From the NCBI GenBank assembly GCA_017511045.1, contig JAFWLM010000088.1, positions 62,001 through 126,000 of the forward strand: 64,000 nt of DNA, in the 5' to 3' direction. The position numbers and the translations under genes are program-made. Source of the DNA: Lachnospiraceae bacterium (GTDB lineage: Bacteria; Bacillota; Clostridia; Lachnospirales; Lachnospiraceae). The notes beneath the pieces are model-generated. The model was not told the origin of the DNA. It saw nothing but the letters and a program-made list of their open reading frames with translations, and did not search any database. Position 1 is the first letter of the stretch, and every line of letters starts with the position of its first letter. Shown here one piece after another: positions 27,596-37,241 of the stretch.

Positions 27596-28219
27596 ATGGG
27601 AATTAAAATGGATGTGATCCGGGTCGGCATGCTGGAGACCAACTGCTACCTGATCTATGATGAAGAAAGAAAAGAAGCAATCATCACAGACCCGGGCGAT
27701 AATGCTGACTTTATTAAAGAGTGTATTGAAGAGCGCGGTGTGACTCCGGTAGCGATCTTCCTGACGCATGCACATGGTGATCATGTCATGGCACTTCCGG
27801 AACTTCGGGAAAGCTATCAGGTCCCTGTTTATATGCATGAGCTCGATGAGCCGATGCTGAATAACGGCCGCTTCAACATGAGCAGCTTTTCTATTTATCT
27901 GGAAGATTCCGATATCCGCCTGAAGGGTGGAGAAGAACTGGAGATCGGAGGAATGAAGATCCGGGTGATCTTTACTCCGGGACATACGCCGGGCGGTGTC
28001 TGCTATTATTTCTACGAAGCAGGCTTTATGCTCTCCGGGGATACGATGTTTTACCGTTCCTGGGGAAGGACAGATTTCCCGGGAGGCTCCGAAACGGATC
28101 TGATGAACTCTTTAAGATATCTGCTTGAGAATGTGCCGCCGGAGACAGTCGTCTATCCGGGACATGAGATGGCGACCAAGATCGCGGATGAGAGGCGCAT
28201 GCACGGATACCGTGACTAG
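27596..28219 (+). CDS. Metallo-beta-lactamase-fold hydrolase (glyoxalase II-like)
   Basis: A small MBL-fold hydrolase (207 residues) with the metal motif THAHGDH and the further ligands in TPGHTPGG, LSGDTMF and YPGHEM. This fits the glyoxalase II-like/YcbL group, whose physiological substrates are often unknown. The frame is open from an ATG at 27494 that overlaps the rel stop, but residues before MGIKMDVIRVG resemble nothing in the family, while the ATG at 27596 has GGAGG nine bases upstream; I choose 27596. In related Clostridia a gene of this type sits between rel and hisS, as here. Confidence 0.85.
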   Translation: MGIKMDVIRVGMLETNCYLIYDEERKEAIITDPGDNADFIKECIEERGVTPVAIFLTHAHGDHVMALPELRESYQVPVYMHELDEPMLNNGRFNMSSFSIYLEDSDIRLKGGEELEIGGMKIRVIFTPGHTPGGVCYYFYEAGFMLSGDTMFYRSWGRTDFPGGSETDLMNSLRYLLENVPPETVVYPGHEMATKIADERRMHGYRD

Positions 28220-28239
28220 AGAAACTCATTGCATTTTTC

Positions 28240-28271
28240 AGCAGTGTGCGTGATAATACACGGGCACTGCT
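28240..28271 (+). terminator. Hairpin between MBL gene and hisS
   Basis: AGCAGTG (28240-28246) pairs with CACTGCT (28265-28271), with an inner CGTG/CACG stem. The following T run is broken (TTGATATTT), so it may be a weak terminator or attenuator. Confidence 0.5.
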
Positions 28272-28305
28272 TTGATATTTAATTAAAGAGACTGGAGAAT
28301 TACTT

Positions 28306-29547
28306 ATGATAACACAGGCACCCCGCGGAACCGCGGACTGGTACGGAGAGGAGATGGCAAAAAGGGAACTTGTGGAAGAGATCTGCAAGGAGACCGCTGC
28401 CACCTATAATATTAAGCAAATCATGACACCGATGTTTGAGCATACGGTGCTTTTTCAGCGCGGTGTAGGAGAGACAACGGACGTTGTACAGAAAGAGATG
28501 TATACCTTTGAAGACAAAGGCGGAAGAAGCATCACCTTAAAGCCGGAAGGAACGGCGGGTGTGATCCGTGCTTACCTTGAGCATAGCCTTTATGCGGAGA
28601 GCGGTCTGGCTAAACTCTTTTACATTACGCCGGCATTCCGCTATGAAAAACCGCAGAGCGGACGCCTCCGTCAGCACCACCAGTTCGGTGTGGAGTATAT
28701 TGGTTCGGAAAGCCCGATGGTGGAAGTCGAACTGATCAGTCTGGTGAAGCGGATCACGGAAAAGCTTGGTCTGAAAGATATTTCCGTCCACATCAATTCC
28801 ATTGGCTGCGGAAACTGCAGAAAAGACTATAATAAAGCATTGCTTGCTTATCTGAATGAACATAAAGATCATCTTTGCCCGACCTGTAGAGAGCGTATGG
28901 AACGGAATCCTCTGCGCGTGCTGGACTGCAAGGTGGAAGGCTGCAAGGAGATCGTAAAAGATGCTCCTCGCACGATTGACTATTTAGATGATGAGTGCAA
29001 AGCTCACTTTGAAGAACTTCAGAAGATGCTTGGCGCTTTAAATATTCCGTTTGAAGTTGATACAGGAATCGTCCGCGGCCTCGACTACTATACAAGAACG
29101 GTATTTGAGTTTGTGAATAAAGACGGCTTCACGCTTTGCGGTGGCGGCCGCTATGACGGACTGGTAAAAGAGATCGATGAGAAACATGACATCCCTTCTG
29201 CTGGTTTTGGTATGGGACTTGAGCGTGTTTTATACTTCTTAAATCTTGAAGGCATCGATATCGGCGGTGTCACTCCGCCGCAGCTTTATATCGCAATGAT
29301 GCCGGACGTAAAGCTCGAAGGCTATAAGCTGATCAACAGTCTGCGCATTCAGGGGATCTCTGTGGAGACCGACTACATGGGAAAATCCGTAAAAGCGCAG
29401 ATGAAATACGCAAATAAGATCCATGCGCCTTATGTTATAGTCTTGGGCGCTGATGAGATCGCGAGCGGAAAAGTACGCATTAAGAATATGGAAGACGGAA
29501 GTGAAACAGAAACTTCCATCGATGCGATTGCAGACATTGTAAAATAA
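28306..29547 (+). CDS. hisS: Histidyl-tRNA synthetase
   Basis: A class II aminoacyl-tRNA synthetase that charges tRNA-His. The 413 residues include motif 2-like [23 protein letters not shown], written here as positions about 105-127, the histidine-specific [12 protein letters not shown] and GGGRYDGL segments, and a C-terminal anticodon-binding domain. A cysteine-rich patch ([16 protein letters not shown], about 165-200) is present, as in many clostridial enzymes. GGAG lies about nine bases before the ATG. No T-box leader is visible in the 86 bases upstream. Confidence 0.95.
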   Translation: MITQAPRGTADWYGEEMAKRELVEEICKETAATYNIKQIMTPMFEHTVLFQRGVGETTDVVQKEMYTFEDKGGRSITLKPEGTAGVIRAYLEHSLYAESGLAKLFYITPAFRYEKPQSGRLRQHHQFGVEYIGSESPMVEVELISLVKRITEKLGLKDISVHINSIGCGNCRKDYNKALLAYLNEHKDHLCPTCRERMERNPLRVLDCKVEGCKEIVKDAPRTIDYLDDECKAHFEELQKMLGALNIPFEVDTGIVRGLDYYTRTVFEFVNKDGFTLCGGGRYDGLVKEIDEKHDIPSAGFGMGLERVLYFLNLEGIDIGGVTPPQLYIAMMPDVKLEGYKLINSLRIQGISVETDYMGKSVKAQMKYANKIHAPYVIVLGADEIASGKVRIKNMEDGSETETSIDAIADIVK

Positions 29548-29574
29548 ACAGGAATCATCCGGAAAGAGAGAGAC

Positions 29575-31377
29575 ATGGCAGAATCAATGAGTGGCTTTAC
29601 AAGAAGCCACAGATGCACAGAAGTAACGAATGAACAGATCGGCGAGAGCGTTGTGCTCATGGGCTGGGTCAACAAAAGGAGAAATCTCGGAAGTTTGATC
29701 TTTGTTGATCTCAGGGATAGAAGCGGCCTAATGCAGCTTCTTTTTGACGAGAACAACATCGGCGAAGAAGGATATAAAAAAGCACAGACTCTGAGAAATG
29801 AATTTGTTATCGCGATCCGCGGTCTGGTGCAGAAAAGAGAAGGCGCGATCAATGAAAACCTGAAAACAGGTGATATTGAGATCAAGGTTTTAGAGCTCCG
29901 CATTCTTTCCGAGGCATTGACACCGCCGTTCCATATTGAAGAGGATTCGCAGACGAAAGACGAGCTGCGTCTGAAATACCGTTACTTAGACTTAAGACGT
30001 CCGGATATCCAGAAGAATATCATCTTCCGGAGCAAAGTGGCTAAGAGCATCCGTGACTTTATGTATGAAGAAGGATTCATCGAGATCGAAACTCCGATGC
30101 TCTGCAAGAGCACACCGGAAGGCGCAAGAGACTATCTGGTCCCGAGCCGTGTGCATCCGGGCAACTTCTATGCGCTTCCTCAGTCACCACAGCTCTTTAA
30201 ACAGCTGCTGATGTGCGCAGGATATGACCGTTACTTCCAGCTGGCAAAGTGCTTCCGCGATGAGGACCTTCGTGCAGATCGTCAGCCGGAGTTCACACAG
30301 GTGGATATGGAGTTTTCCTTCGTTGACCAGGACGAAGTCATGGATGTCAACGAAAGACTTTTAGCTCATATCTTTAAAGAGTGTTTAGGACATGAAGTAC
30401 AGCTTCCGATCCCGAGGATGCTCTGGCAGGAAGCTATGGACCGTTATGGAAGTGATAAGCCGGATACGCGTTTCGGCATGGAATTAGTAGATATTACGGA
30501 ATCCGTGAAAAACTGCGGTTTTGGCGTATTCTCAAACCCGGCACAGACACAGGGCTCTTCTGTGCGAGGCATCAACGCAAAAGGCATGGTGGAGATGCCG
30601 AGAAAGAAGATCGATGCCCTCGTGGAATTTGCCAAAGGCTATGGCGCAAAAGGCCTGGCATATCTTGGAATCAACCAGGATGGCAGCTATAAATCCTCTT
30701 TTGCCAAGTTCATGACAGAAGAAGAACTTCAGGCAATCGTGGAAGAGATGAATGCAGAGCCGGGAGATTTAATGTTCTTTGCAGCGGATACGAATAAGAT
30801 CGTATGGTCTGTCCTTGGTGCCCTCCGCTTAGAACTTGGAGAGCAGATGGGTCTCATCGATCACAGCAAGTTCAACTTCCTCTGGGTCGTTGAATTCCCG
30901 CTCTTTGAGTACTCTGATGAGCAGGAGCGCTGGGTATCCATGCACCATCCGTTCACAATGCCGATGGATGAAGATATCAAATATCTGGATTCGGAGCCGT
31001 GGAAGGCAAGAGCAAAGGCATACGACATCGTATTAAACGGTGTAGAGCTTGGCGGAGGAAGCGAGCGAATCTATGATCCGGAGATCCAGGAGAAGATGTT
31101 TGAAGCCTTAGGCTTTACAAAAGAAGAAGCAAATGAGCGCTTCGGTTTCCTGATCGATGCGTTTAAATACGGCGTGCCGCCTCACGCAGGTCTGGCATAT
31201 GGTCTTGACCGCCTCGTAATGCTGATGCTTGGATGCGAATCCATCCGTGATGTCATCGCTTTTCCGAAGGTGAAAGATGCTTCCGATCTCATGACCGGGG
31301 CTCCGGGTCCGGTTGATGAAAAGCAGCTCGAAGAACTTGAGATCGCGTTGGATCTTACAGAGCAGCCGGAAGAATAA
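29575..31377 (+). CDS. aspS: Aspartyl-tRNA synthetase
   Basis: A class II synthetase of the bacterial type, 600 residues: an N-terminal OB-fold anticodon domain (about 15-110), the catalytic core with FIEIETPMLCKSTPEGARD, the motif 2 region CFRDEDLRADRQPEFTQ, the bacterial GAD insertion (about 300-415) and motif 3 GLAYGLDRLVMLMLG. It starts 27 bases after hisS with GAAAGAGAG upstream, the common clostridial hisS-aspS pair. Discriminating or non-discriminating use of tRNA-Asn cannot be read reliably here. Confidence 0.95.
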   Translation: MAESMSGFTRSHRCTEVTNEQIGESVVLMGWVNKRRNLGSLIFVDLRDRSGLMQLLFDENNIGEEGYKKAQTLRNEFVIAIRGLVQKREGAINENLKTGDIEIKVLELRILSEALTPPFHIEEDSQTKDELRLKYRYLDLRRPDIQKNIIFRSKVAKSIRDFMYEEGFIEIETPMLCKSTPEGARDYLVPSRVHPGNFYALPQSPQLFKQLLMCAGYDRYFQLAKCFRDEDLRADRQPEFTQVDMEFSFVDQDEVMDVNERLLAHIFKECLGHEVQLPIPRMLWQEAMDRYGSDKPDTRFGMELVDITESVKNCGFGVFSNPAQTQGSSVRGINAKGMVEMPRKKIDALVEFAKGYGAKGLAYLGINQDGSYKSSFAKFMTEEELQAIVEEMNAEPGDLMFFAADTNKIVWSVLGALRLELGEQMGLIDHSKFNFLWVVEFPLFEYSDEQERWVSMHHPFTMPMDEDIKYLDSEPWKARAKAYDIVLNGVELGGGSERIYDPEIQEKMFEALGFTKEEANERFGFLIDAFKYGVPPHAGLAYGLDRLVMLMLGCESIRDVIAFPKVKDASDLMTGAPGPVDEKQLEELEIALDLTEQPEE

Positions 31378-31400
31378 TCAAACACAGAATGAAACTAAAT

Positions 31401-31432
31401 GATCAGTTCTGCCTGCAAAGACAGGACTGATC
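31401..31432 (+). terminator. Hairpin between aspS and tgt
   Basis: GATCAGT (31401-31407) and ACTGATC (31426-31432) form the outer stem, with CCTG/CAGG inside. There is no T run after it, so termination would be weak. Confidence 0.45.
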
Positions 31433-31447
31433 ATCTCATATTAAGGT

Positions 31448-32605
31448 ATGGAGAATCTGAATCAGATAACAAATAAATATACGATTGACCATTTGGACGG
31501 TAAGGCGAAAGCAGCCACCTTTGAAACGGTGCACGGAACCGTAAAGACACCGGTCTTTATGAATGTTGCGACCGTTGCGGCTATCAAGGGAGCGGTTTCG
31601 ACGGAAGATCTTGAAGGAATCGGAACGCAGGTGATGCTCTGCAATACCTATCATCTTCACGTTCGGCCCGGCGATGAACTGGTCGCAAAGATGGGAGGTC
31701 TTCATAAGTTCACCGTTTGGAACAAGCCGATCTTAACCGATAGTGGCGGATTCCAGGTCTTTTCCTTGGCAGACCTCAGGAAGATCAAGGAGGAAGGTGT
31801 TTTCTTCCATTCCCATATTGACGGGAGAAAAATCTTTATGGGGCCGGAAGAGAGCATGCAGATCCAGTCGAACCTTGCAAGCACCATTGCAATGGCCTTT
31901 GATGAATGCCCAAGCAGCAAGGCAGAGCGCTCTTATGTACAGGAAAGCGTTGCCCGGACTGAGAGGTGGCTCTTAAGATGTAAGGCAGAGATGGAACGCT
32001 TAAACAGCCTTCCGGAGACCATTAATAAAAACCAGATGCTTTTTGGAATCAACCAGGGAGCCTGCTTTGATGATATCCGCATCGAAAATGCACAGAAGAT
32101 TGCAGAACTGGATCTTCCGGGCTATTCCCTCGGAGGGCTTGCCGTCGGCGAGACTCACGAGGAAATGTATCACATCCTGGATGTGACTGTGCCTCATCTT
32201 CCGCAGAATAAACCGGTCTATCTGATGGGTGTCGGAACCCCGGAAAACATCCTTGAGGGGATCGAGAGGGGCGTTGATTTCTTTGACTGCGTCTATCCGA
32301 GCAGAAACGGCCGTCATGGTCATGTCTACACGGACCATGGAAAACTGAATCTTTTGAACGCAAGGTTTGAAACAGATGAACGGCCGATCGAGGAGGGCTG
32401 CACCTGTCCTGCATGCAGGAGGTATTCCCGCAGTTATATCCGTCATCTGCTTAAGGCAAAAGAAATGCTCGGACTTCGACTTTGTGTATTGCATAATTTG
32501 CACTTTTATAATAAAATGATGGCTGATGCGCGAGATGCGATTCTGACAGACAGCTTCGCAGAGTTTAAAAAACGTAAGCTGGAAGGATTTCAATCTGAAC
32601 TATAA
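31448..32605 (+). CDS. tgt: tRNA-guanine transglycosylase
   Basis: Tgt exchanges guanine 34 of tRNAs with GUN anticodons for a queuosine precursor. The 385 residues show the nucleophile aspartate region (TDSGGFQVFSL), the catalytic FDCVYPSRNGRHG region and the zinc ligands CTCPACRRYSRSYIRHL. The ribosome site before the ATG (AAGG) is close, about four bases. Other queuosine genes (queA, queC-F) are not in the window, so the organism may salvage a precursor or encode the rest elsewhere. It precedes yajC, the common tgt-yajC order. Confidence 0.93.
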   Translation: MENLNQITNKYTIDHLDGKAKAATFETVHGTVKTPVFMNVATVAAIKGAVSTEDLEGIGTQVMLCNTYHLHVRPGDELVAKMGGLHKFTVWNKPILTDSGGFQVFSLADLRKIKEEGVFFHSHIDGRKIFMGPEESMQIQSNLASTIAMAFDECPSSKAERSYVQESVARTERWLLRCKAEMERLNSLPETINKNQMLFGINQGACFDDIRIENAQKIAELDLPGYSLGGLAVGETHEEMYHILDVTVPHLPQNKPVYLMGVGTPENILEGIERGVDFFDCVYPSRNGRHGHVYTDHGKLNLLNARFETDERPIEEGCTCPACRRYSRSYIRHLLKAKEMLGLRLCVLHNLHFYNKMMADARDAILTDSFAEFKKRKLEGFQSEL

Positions 32606-32638
32606 TCGTTCGTATCAAACCATATCGGAGGGAAAATA

Positions 32639-33214
32639 ATGAACTTTTTAAATTACTTATTATTTGGAGCCTGTTTCGGACAGCAGCAGGCAGCAGAAGC
32701 AGCAGATGGTGCTTCCAAAGGCTCTCAGTGGTGGGTCATTGTTATCTATGTTGTTATCTTTGGTGCGTTTATCTATTTCTTAATGATCAGACCTCAGAGA
32801 AAACAGAAGAAACAGCAGGAAGAACGCATGAGCTCTATTGAGCCGGGCGATAGCGTACTTACGACAAGCGGATTCTACGGAACCATCGTAGCTATCAACG
32901 GCGACACTGTAATCGTAGAGTTTGGAAACAATAAAAACTGTCGTATCCCAATGGCAAGACAGGCAATCTCACAGATCGAGAAAGCGAATGGCGCTGCTGT
33001 TGCACAGACACAGACAGGACAGGGCGAGAAGAAGTTCTTCGGAAGAAAGAAAGCCGCAGAGGAAGCTGCAGCTGAAACAGTTGAAGAAGTAGTTGAAACT
33101 GCAGAAGAAGCAGTAGAAGAAGCTACGAGCGAAGCAGCAAAAGAAGATATCAAGGCAGAAGCAGAAGAAGTAATCGCAGATATCGCAGAAGCTGTTGAAG
33201 ACAAAGCAGAATAA
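32639..33214 (+). CDS. yajC: Preprotein translocase subunit YajC with long acidic tail
   Basis: YajC associates with the SecDF-SecYEG translocase in the membrane. The protein has a short N-terminus, one membrane helix (WWVIVIYVVIFGAFIYFLMI, about 32-51) and the YajC signature IRPQRKQKKQQEE, IEPGDSVLTTSGFYGTI. At 191 residues it is nearly twice the usual length, because the last 70 residues are a low-complexity Glu/Ala-rich tail (repeats such as EEVVETAEEAVEEA). CGGAGGG precedes the ATG. secD and secF do not follow; instead a terminator does. Confidence 0.9.
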   Translation: MNFLNYLLFGACFGQQQAAEAADGASKGSQWWVIVIYVVIFGAFIYFLMIRPQRKQKKQQEERMSSIEPGDSVLTTSGFYGTIVAINGDTVIVEFGNNKNCRIPMARQAISQIEKANGAAVAQTQTGQGEKKFFGRKKAAEEAAAETVEEVVETAEEAVEEATSEAAKEDIKAEAEEVIADIAEAVEDKAE

Positions 33215-33238
33215 TTCCGACAGATATATTTGAATTTC

Positions 33239-33274
33239 AAGGATCGCCGTTAAAAAAGTGGCGGTCCTTTTTTT
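33239..33274 (+). terminator. Terminator after yajC
   Basis: Ten paired bases (33239-33248 with 33260-33269, one T-G pair) around an A-rich loop, followed by T residues. Confidence 0.92.
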
Positions 33275-33285
33275 AAACAAAAGTA

Positions 33286-33461
33286 TTGCTATCAAAGGCT
33301 ATTTAGAGTAAACTATCATTTGAATTTTTTAAAAACAGTTTATTTCGGTAGAGCGTTGAAGTGACAAACTGCTGAGGTAGAACAAAGTTATTAATACGCT
33401 GTCTTTAAAGGCTTTAGGACAGAAAATAGAACATATTTTTATAGGAAAGAGGAATAAAAAA
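33286..33461 (+). promoter_or_regulatory. Promoter and structured leader of serC-serA
   Basis: TTGCTA (33286-33291), 17 bases, TAAACT (33309-33314) gives a start near 33321 and a leader of about 140 bases. Within it CAGTTT (33336-33341) can pair with AAACTG (33366-33371), AGCGT (33352-33356) with ACGCT (33396-33400) and CTGTC (33399-33403) with GACAG (33418-33422). These stems overlap, so alternative folds are possible. I match no known riboswitch or T-box. Confidence 0.45.
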
Positions 33462-34544
33462 ATGGCTAGAGTTTACAATTTTGCAGCAGGTCCGGCTGTA
33501 TTGCCGGAAGAGGTATTGCAGGAAGCCGCAGATGAAATGCTGGATTACCGTGGAGCAGGTCTCGGCGTTATGGAGATGTCCCACAGAAGTAAAGAATTCG
33601 AGAAGATCATCAACGATGCAAAACAGGATCTGATCGACCTTATGGGAATCCCGGAAGACTATGAAGTTCTCTTCGTACAGGGCGGAGCTTCCCAGCAGTT
33701 CGCAGCGATCCCGATGAACCTGATGCAGAACCGCGTTGCTGACTACATCGTTACAGGCCAGTGGGCAAAGAAAGCCTTTGCAGAAGCAAAGATCTTTGGT
33801 CAGGCAAACAAGATCGCATCCAGCGAAGATAAGACCTTCTCTTATATTCCGGATTGCTCTGATCTTCCTGTCAGCGAGAATGCGGACTATGTTTATATCT
33901 GTGAAAACAACACGATTTATGGAACAAAGTTCCATCAGCTGCCAAATACCAAAGGCAAAATCCTGGTTGCTGACCAGAGTTCCTGTTTCCTTTCCGAGCC
34001 GGTTGATGTTACAAAATATGGCCTGATCTTTGCAGGCGCACAGAAAAACATCGGTCCGGCAGGCGTTGTCGTAGTGATCATCCGTAAAGACCTCATCAGA
34101 GAAGATGTATTGGAAGGCACTCCGACCCTGCTGAAATATAAGACCCAGGCAGACAACAATTCCCTTTACAATACACCTCCGGCATATGGTATCTATATGT
34201 GCGGCAAGGTCTTCAAATGGTTGAAGAAGATGGGCGGCCTGGAAGTCATGAAAGAAAGAAATGAAAAGAAAGCAAAACTGCTTTATGATTTCTTAGACCA
34301 GAGCCAGCTGTTTAAGGGCACAGTAGAGCCGGGCAGCAGATCCTTGATGAACGTTCCGTTTGTAACGGGAGATGATGATCTGAATGCAAAATTCATCGCG
34401 GAAGCAACTGCAAACGGTCTGGTTCAGCTCAAAGGCCACAGAACTGTCGGCGGCATGAGAGCTTCCATCTACAATGCAATGCCTTATGAAGGCGTGGAAG
34501 CACTTGTTCAGTTCATGACAAAATTCGAAGCAGAAAATAAATAA
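33462..34544 (+). CDS. serC: Phosphoserine aminotransferase
   Basis: SerC converts 3-phosphohydroxypyruvate and glutamate to phosphoserine, the second step of serine synthesis. The 360-residue PLP enzyme starts with the typical NFAAGPAVLPEEVL, has the GGASQQF phosphate-binding region and the PLP lysine in FAGAQKNIGPAG. AGGAAAGAGG precedes the ATG. serA follows after 12 bases and DUF1015 after that; no serB-type phosphatase lies in the unit. Confidence 0.95.
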   Translation: MARVYNFAAGPAVLPEEVLQEAADEMLDYRGAGLGVMEMSHRSKEFEKIINDAKQDLIDLMGIPEDYEVLFVQGGASQQFAAIPMNLMQNRVADYIVTGQWAKKAFAEAKIFGQANKIASSEDKTFSYIPDCSDLPVSENADYVYICENNTIYGTKFHQLPNTKGKILVADQSSCFLSEPVDVTKYGLIFAGAQKNIGPAGVVVVIIRKDLIREDVLEGTPTLLKYKTQADNNSLYNTPPAYGIYMCGKVFKWLKKMGGLEVMKERNEKKAKLLYDFLDQSQLFKGTVEPGSRSLMNVPFVTGDDDLNAKFIAEATANGLVQLKGHRTVGGMRASIYNAMPYEGVEALVQFMTKFEAENK

Positions 34545-34556
34545 GAGGTAAACAGA

Positions 34557-35702
34557 ATGTATAAATATAAATGCTTAAACCCGATCGCAGCAGTTGGTCT
34601 GAATAATTTTTCGGATCAGTATACAAAAGTAGAAGAAACAGAAGCTGCTGAGATCATTCTTGTAAGAAGTGCAAAGATGCATGAAATGGAGTTTGAACCG
34701 GAACTGCTTGCTGTTGCAAGAGCCGGTGCAGGTGTTAACAACATTCCACTGGACAGATGCGCAGACCAGGGTATCGTGGTATTCAATACTCCGGGCGCAA
34801 ATGCAAATGGTGTAAAAGAACTGTTCGTCTTTGCAGCCATCGCAAGTATCCGTGACGTGGTTGGCGGAATCGGCTGGACAAAGGCAAGAGCTGAGGATCC
34901 GGATATTGCAGCTCTTACAGAAAAGGAAAAGAAGAGATTTGTCGGACATGAAGTCTATGGCAAAAAGCTTGCCGTCATCGGACTTGGCGCGATCGGCGTT
35001 AAAGTTGCAAACGTGGCAGTTGACCTTGGAATGGATGTCAGCGGTTATGATGCATTTTTAAGCGATGCCATGAAGGCACAGCTGAATGATGATGTGAAGA
35101 TCGCGGACAGCGTGGAAGACCTCGTTAAAGATGCTGATATGATCACGATCCATGTTCCGGCATTAGAGTCTACCAAGGGCATGATCAATAAAGATCTGCT
35201 TGCTAAGTGCAAGGATGGAATCGTTGTGATCAATCTTGCAAGAGATACGCTGGTAAATGAAGCAGATATGGCAGCAGCGCTGGAGTCCGGAAAAGTTGCA
35301 AAATATGTCTGCGACTTCCCGACTGCAGGTGCTAGTCAGATGAAGAATACGATCCTGATCCCGCACCTTGGAGCGTCCACAGAAGAGAGCGAAGACAACT
35401 GCGCGATCATGGCAGTAAAAGAAGTGACTGACTTTATCGAAAACGGAAACATTAAGAATTCCGTAAACTATCCGGCAGCTGACCTCGGACCGGCACAGGG
35501 ATGCAGGATCTGTGTTGCACACAAAGCTTCTTTAACAGCTGCAGACATTTTAAAAGCAGCAGGACTGAATGCTGGAAACATGATCAGCAAAGCAAGAGGC
35601 GATTATGCATATTCCATGTTTGATGTGGATACATGTGACTGCACAGCTGACAAAATCGCTGCTCTTGATGGTGTTCTGAAAGTCAGAGTAATCTGTAAAT
35701 AA
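34557..35702 (+). CDS. serA: D-3-phosphoglycerate dehydrogenase
   Basis: SerA oxidises 3-phosphoglycerate, the first step of serine synthesis. The 381 residues include the NAD-binding GLGAIGVKVANVAVDLG (about 140-157), the substrate-site arginine region VINLARDTLVNEADM, and the catalytic histidine in LIPHLGASTEESE. A short ACT-like C-terminal part (about 310-381) is present, so feedback by serine is possible. It is shorter than long-form SerA (about 525) because the intervening domain is missing. It starts 12 bases after serC with GAGGT upstream. Confidence 0.92.
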   Translation: MYKYKCLNPIAAVGLNNFSDQYTKVEETEAAEIILVRSAKMHEMEFEPELLAVARAGAGVNNIPLDRCADQGIVVFNTPGANANGVKELFVFAAIASIRDVVGGIGWTKARAEDPDIAALTEKEKKRFVGHEVYGKKLAVIGLGAIGVKVANVAVDLGMDVSGYDAFLSDAMKAQLNDDVKIADSVEDLVKDADMITIHVPALESTKGMINKDLLAKCKDGIVVINLARDTLVNEADMAAALESGKVAKYVCDFPTAGASQMKNTILIPHLGASTEESEDNCAIMAVKEVTDFIENGNIKNSVNYPAADLGPAQGCRICVAHKASLTAADILKAAGLNAGNMISKARGDYAYSMFDVDTCDCTADKIAALDGVLKVRVICK

Positions 35703-35715
35703 TATTTGAATTATC

Positions 35716-35753
35716 ATTGCAGGTATGCTTTTATAGGCGTACCTGCAATTTTC
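35716..35753 (+). terminator. Hairpin between serA and DUF1015 gene
   Basis: ATTGCAGGTA (35716-35725) pairs with TACCTGCAAT (35740-35749), followed by TTTC. It may only partly stop transcription, lowering expression of the third gene. Confidence 0.65.
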
Positions 35754-35779
35754 ATTAAGTTGAATCAAGGTAAAAGTAT

Positions 35780-37045
35780 ATGATCAATATCAAACCGTTT
35801 AAAGCACTTCGGCCTCAGCCGAAATATGTGGAAAGAGTATCTTCCCTTCCTTATGATGTTTATTCCCAAAAGGAAGCGAGGGATCTTGTGCTCCGGAATC
35901 CGATGTCATTTCTTAAAATCGTAAGACCGGAGACCACCTTTCCGAAAAACACCGATATGTACAGCGATAAGGTATATGAAAAAGCCAGGTCGCTCATTGA
36001 TGAAAACATAAAAAAAGGAATCTTCACGGTCGATGATTCTGAGTGTTACTACATTTATCGGCAGATCATGAATGGCAGGACCCAGACCGGCCTTGTTGCC
36101 TGCTTTGCCGTTGATGATTATCTGAACAATGTGATCAAGAAACATGAGTACACGAGACCGGAAAAAGAAAATGACAGAACCAGACATGTGGATATCTGTT
36201 CCGCTCAGACGGGTCTTGTCTTTTTGGCTTTCCAGGATGGGGTAGACGCGAAGAGGATCCTCGAGCAGGCAACCCACAGAGAGCCGATCTATGATTTTGT
36301 TTCCCATGATAACGTCAGACAGATCGTCTGGAAGATCGATGATCCGGAAAAAGTCGAAAAGATTACGGAAACGTTCGGAAAGATTGAAAACATGTATATT
36401 GCTGATGGGCATCACCGCTGCGCAAGTGCTGCAAGAGTCTGCCAGCAGAGGCGACAGCTGAAACCGGATTATGACGGCAGTGAAGAGTTTAATTATTTTA
36501 TGGCTGTTTCTTTTCCTTGCGATCAGCTTTTGGTACTTCCGTATTACCGTGTTGTAAAGGATCTGAACGGACTCCGGCCAAAAGAGTTTCTGCAGGCAAT
36601 TGAGAATGCAGGATTCCGAGTGAAAAAAGTAACCAGATTCTTTACGGCAAGAGAACGACGTCACGGCGCCAATCAGCCGCGGAGTAAAGGTCTGATCGCG
36701 ATGCGCCTTGGGAACCGCTGGTATGGTCTGCGCGCGAAGCCGGAGATCTTAAAAGAAGATGCAGTCGGGTGTCTGGATGTTTCCCTGCTTCAGGACAATA
36801 TCCTGGGACCGATCTTAGGAATCAAAGATCCGAGAACAGACAGTCGGATCGATTTCGTTGGCGGGATCCGTGGAATGAACGAACTTGAAAAACGATGCAG
36901 AGAAGATATGAAAGTAGCGTTTGCGCTCTATCCGACATCCATGGAGGAGCTGATCAATGTCACAAATGAGGGCAAGGTCATGCCACCAAAATCCACCTGG
37001 TTCGAACCTAAACTCCAAAGCGGACTGTTCATTCATAAGATTTAA
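35780..37045 (+). CDS. DUF1015-family protein linked to serine synthesis
   Basis: This 421-residue cytoplasmic protein belongs to the DUF1015 family by its start (INIKPFKALRPQPKY), the SLPYDVYS motif, and the conserved IADGHHRCASAARV histidine motif near residues 206-219. The family has no settled activity that I can prove from sequence; it recurs after serC and serA in Clostridia and Bacteroidetes, so a function in serine or phosphoserine metabolism is probable. Because no phosphoserine phosphatase gene is in this cluster, it is a candidate for that or a related step, but this is inference. It has a weak ribosome site (AAGG) and is separated from serA by a hairpin. Confidence 0.75.
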   Translation: MINIKPFKALRPQPKYVERVSSLPYDVYSQKEARDLVLRNPMSFLKIVRPETTFPKNTDMYSDKVYEKARSLIDENIKKGIFTVDDSECYYIYRQIMNGRTQTGLVACFAVDDYLNNVIKKHEYTRPEKENDRTRHVDICSAQTGLVFLAFQDGVDAKRILEQATHREPIYDFVSHDNVRQIVWKIDDPEKVEKITETFGKIENMYIADGHHRCASAARVCQQRRQLKPDYDGSEEFNYFMAVSFPCDQLLVLPYYRVVKDLNGLRPKEFLQAIENAGFRVKKVTRFFTARERRHGANQPRSKGLIAMRLGNRWYGLRAKPEILKEDAVGCLDVSLLQDNILGPILGIKDPRTDSRIDFVGGIRGMNELEKRCREDMKVAFALYPTSMEELINVTNEGKVMPPKSTWFEPKLQSGLFIHKI

Positions 37046-37061
37046 AAAAAAATATACCATG

Positions 37062-37094
37062 AAAGTGCAGCAGTATAGTTGCTGCACTTTTTTT
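37062..37094 (+). terminator. Terminator after DUF1015 gene
   Basis: AAAGTGCAGCA (37062-37072) pairs exactly with 37080-37090 around a 7-base loop and runs into T residues. Confidence 0.93.
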
Positions 37095-37142
37095 ATCTTA
37101 TTTTCAGCGACATATTGAGTGTAATTGTCGGCAGTATATCCC

Positions 37143-37171
37143 TTGAAAAAAGGCCTGTAAAGTGTTATAAA
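37143..37171 (+). promoter_or_regulatory. Promoter of the BKACE gene
   Basis: TTGAAA (37143-37148), 17 bases, TATAAA (37166-37171): a strong vegetative promoter giving a leader of about 65 bases. Confidence 0.8.
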
Positions 37172-37241
37172 AATACATGGAAATTCAATAGTGGATTTCT
37201 AAGTTTAGCTAAATTTTTTGTAGTTATGGAGGATTTTACAA

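Noticed and set aside
27152..27985. 277-codon minus-strand frame under rel and the MBL gene
   Set aside because: Antisense to two convincing genes, with no domain or start signal.
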